Origin: Opitutales bacterium
GTDB taxonomy: Bacteria > Verrucomicrobiota > Verrucomicrobiia > Opitutales > Intestinicryptomonadaceae
Assembly: GCA_017633865.1 (NCBI GenBank)
Contig: JAGBOM010000167.1
Span: 1 to 7,498 of the forward strand
Length of the DNA: 7,498 nt
Direction of reading: 5' to 3'
Each line of letters starts with the position of its first letter. Position 1 is the stretch's first letter. The translations under genes were made by a program, and so were the position numbers. Under the pieces are notes generated by a model that ran no database searches, was not told the origin of the DNA, and worked only from the letters and a program-made list of their open reading frames with translations. Positions 6,364-7,498 of the stretch are shown here, piece after piece.

Positions 6364-6552
6364 CTATTTCAATATTAATGGTTCCCCATATATATTTTTT
6401 TCAACTTTATATTTCTCGATGTCTTCATCTTCTTTTATATCAATATCGCTAGGAAGTTCTCTGACCTTTTCGAATGAAAAAGAATCTTCATTCCAAGAAA
6501 TTATCGAATTTTGCATAGGCAAATCTTTTATAAGATTTTCGACGTCTTCCAT
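6364..6552 (-). CDS. AT-rich hypothetical protein, 5' segment of a frameshifted gene
   Basis: This frame encodes 62 residues starting MEDVENLIKDLPMQNS and ending in an out-of-frame tail (NIYGEPLILK) before TAG. No Shine-Dalgarno precedes the ATG. The frame is open for 22 codons further upstream (KKAQKNQTKAGGNVRISHTK and two more) to the TAA that ends the metallopeptidase gene, and it is in the same frame as that gene. The sequence is acidic (DIDIKEDEDIEKYKVEK), with no recognised domain. One extra A in the A7 run, or a -1 slip on A-AAA-AAT, joins KYKVEK to YIWGTINIEIEDL in the downstream frame. That junction gives a smooth protein, so both segments are best read as one gene that is decayed, mis-sequenced or recoded. 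Confidence 0.5.
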   Translation of the reverse strand: MEDVENLIKDLPMQNSIISWNEDSFSFEKVRELPSDIDIKEDEDIEKYKVEKNIYGEPLILK

Positions 6553-6618
6553 TTTATTTTTTGTATGCGATATTCTTACATTGCCACCAGCTTTCGTTTG
6601 ATTTTTTTGAGCTTTTTT

Positions 6619-7293
6619 TTACGGGGTTGTGGGAGCTCCTTCTTTTATCCATTGTCCGCCTTCGTGGGTGCCTTTCGGAGCCCGCGGCTGTGTTACCCAA
6701 TTCGGCAATTCGCCGTTTTGGCCTCTCAAGTTTTCAATGTCGTTTTTTGCCGAGAGTTCGGATTCGTCTATAATCCCGCATATTAAGAGCGTAAAATTTT
6801 GCAGGCATTCCGCGCTGTTTATATCGCCAAAATTCGCGTCGCTTTTAAGACCTATTAAATGCGCGATTTCGTGCAAAATCGTGGCCGCGTTTGGAGTTAA
6901 GCGCTTGTTGTTGGAAACGCTTTCCGAAAACAGGGAATCGTAAACGATTATTTCGTTTGTTTGCGGATTCGCGCTCGACAAAACTTCCTTAAATTCTTCG
7001 CCGTCTTCCGAAACAAAAACTGTCTCCCTCCTGATTTTTAGGCGAGAATCAATGAGCCCCATTATGCGTTTATACGCGTCTATCAAGCGCGGCGCGTCAA
7101 AGGCGTCCCCGTAAATTTTTTTGGCAATGTCCCGCGCGTTGCCGCCATCCAGATTTTGCAGGGCAAAGCTCGACGCGCTACGCGCAAACGCGATGCATGC
7201 GTCAATTACCTTTTGCTCTTTTGGATTCGCGCAGTTCGCAATCGAATATATTATTGTTTTTGATTTGTTTTGGAAACTTCTTATGATGTTCAT
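6619..7293 (-). CDS. Aspzincin (M35)-like zinc metallopeptidase with GGQW linker
   Basis: This 224-residue protein probably acts as a protease. HEIAH at 141-145 is the HExxH zinc motif, with E142 as general base. Downstream, GLKSDANFG (148-156) fits the aspzincin pattern in which an Asp (D152) is the third ligand. INSAECLQNF (158-167) matches the region after it in lysine-specific metallo-endopeptidases, where NADNYEYF is typical. IIVYDSLFSES (115-125) corresponds to the strand before the zinc helix. There is no signal peptide, so export would need a dedicated machine or fusion. The C-terminus PRAPKGTHEGGQWI (203-216) matches a linker often seen in phage head and polymorphic toxin proteins. 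The ATG is the first available start; a TGA lies 15 nt upstream in frame. Its TAA stop is followed by a further 84 open codons in the same frame. M35 assignment is from motif order only; a generic minimal metallopeptidase is the alternative. Confidence 0.7.
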   Translation of the reverse strand: MNIIRSFQNKSKTIIYSIANCANPKEQKVIDACIAFARSASSFALQNLDGGNARDIAKKIYGDAFDAPRLIDAYKRIMGLIDSRLKIRRETVFVSEDGEEFKEVLSSANPQTNEIIVYDSLFSESVSNNKRLTPNAATILHEIAHLIGLKSDANFGDINSAECLQNFTLLICGIIDESELSAKNDIENLRGQNGELPNWVTQPRAPKGTHEGGQWIKEGAPTTP

Positions 7294-7300
7294 GCAAGCA

Positions 7301-7320
7301 AAATATCAGAAAAGATATTT
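7301..7320. promoter_or_regulatory. Operator-like inverted repeat upstream of the metallopeptidase
   Basis: AAATATC (7301-7307) and GATATTT (7314-7320) form a perfect 7-bp inverted repeat with a 6-bp spacer, 8 bp upstream of the minus-strand ATG at 7293. On the minus strand it overlaps a weak promoter-like pair, TTGCGC then TATTTT 16 bp downstream. A repressor bound here would block transcription or translation of the peptidase gene. No Shine-Dalgarno is visible in this leader, so the short distance may reflect near-leaderless expression. Confidence 0.35.
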
Positions 7321-7400
7321 CGCGCAAAACGAACGTTGGGATCTTTGGGAATTTGTTTATATGTTTGAGCTCTCGGGCGCAAAAACGCTAAAAACGCCCT

Positions 7401-7490
7401 AAGTTTGTTGCTTCGGCAAAAAGAAACAGGTTTTTCGCTCAAAATCCTCCTGTCTAAACCAGAGAACTCTGAACGATTTTATTTTTTTTG
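7401..7490 (+). repeat. Distant diverged copy of the intergenic repeat family
   Basis: TAAGTTTGTTGCTTCGGCAA (7400-7419) resembles 4473-4491. From 7437, GCTCAAAATC then CTAAACCA (7454-7461), GAACTCTG (7464-7471) and CGATTTTATTTTTT (7474-7487) align without gaps to 4064-4114. All copies have the same orientation, so the Sel1/metallopeptidase block is bracketed by direct repeats. The copy continues towards the right edge of the window in a T-rich tract. No gene is visible between 7294 and 7498. Confidence 0.6.
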
Positions 7491-7498
7491 TTTTTTTA

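Noticed and set aside
6419..6943. Overlapping plus-strand open frames opposite the metallopeptidase
   Set aside because: They are shadows of the minus-strand genes; the HExxH frame has clear family motifs and these do not.

Overview
The window looks like an accessory or loosely packed stretch of a Gram-negative bacterial chromosome. Signal-peptide-bearing glycosidases, the codon style (GC-rich in the first 4 kb, long A/T tracts between genes) and repeat-littered intergenic DNA recall Verrucomicrobiota/Lentisphaerota (PVC) polysaccharide degraders, but this placement is an impression and not a proof. No rRNA, tRNA, CRISPR array or transposase was seen.

Left part (1-3955): two divergent metabolic genes share a 241-bp intergenic region. 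To the left, leaving the window, is the N-terminal 171 residues of a YqhD-type NADPH-dependent, iron-family alcohol dehydrogenase/aldehyde reductase. To the right is a secreted glycoside hydrolase family 2 enzyme of 1066 residues, with acid/base and nucleophile candidates E477 and E555. The intergenic region holds two striking inverted repeats (24-bp and 8-bp arms), probably regulatory.

Middle (3956-4634): about 680 bp without a convincing gene. It holds a 139-bp near-identical direct repeat (offset 252 bp), each copy carrying a terminator-like stem-loop. This overlaps a family of diverged repeats with a 98-bp periodicity. A further copy lies at the right end of the window (7437-7490) in the same orientation, so the block between is flanked by direct repeats.

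Right part (4635-7293): a predicted exported Sel1/TPR-like helical-repeat protein on the plus strand meets, tail to tail with a 4-bp overlap, a minus-strand unit. That unit begins with a 224-residue aspzincin (M35)-like zinc metallopeptidase ending in a proline-glycine linker motif (PRAPKGTHEGGQW). It continues in the same frame, after a TAA stop, into a strikingly AT-rich, Lys/Asp/Glu-rich coding stretch. That stretch is itself split by a -1 frameshift at an A7 run. The abrupt base-composition change at the end of the linker resembles the exchangeable tips of polymorphic toxins or effectors. This is the most interesting part of the window.
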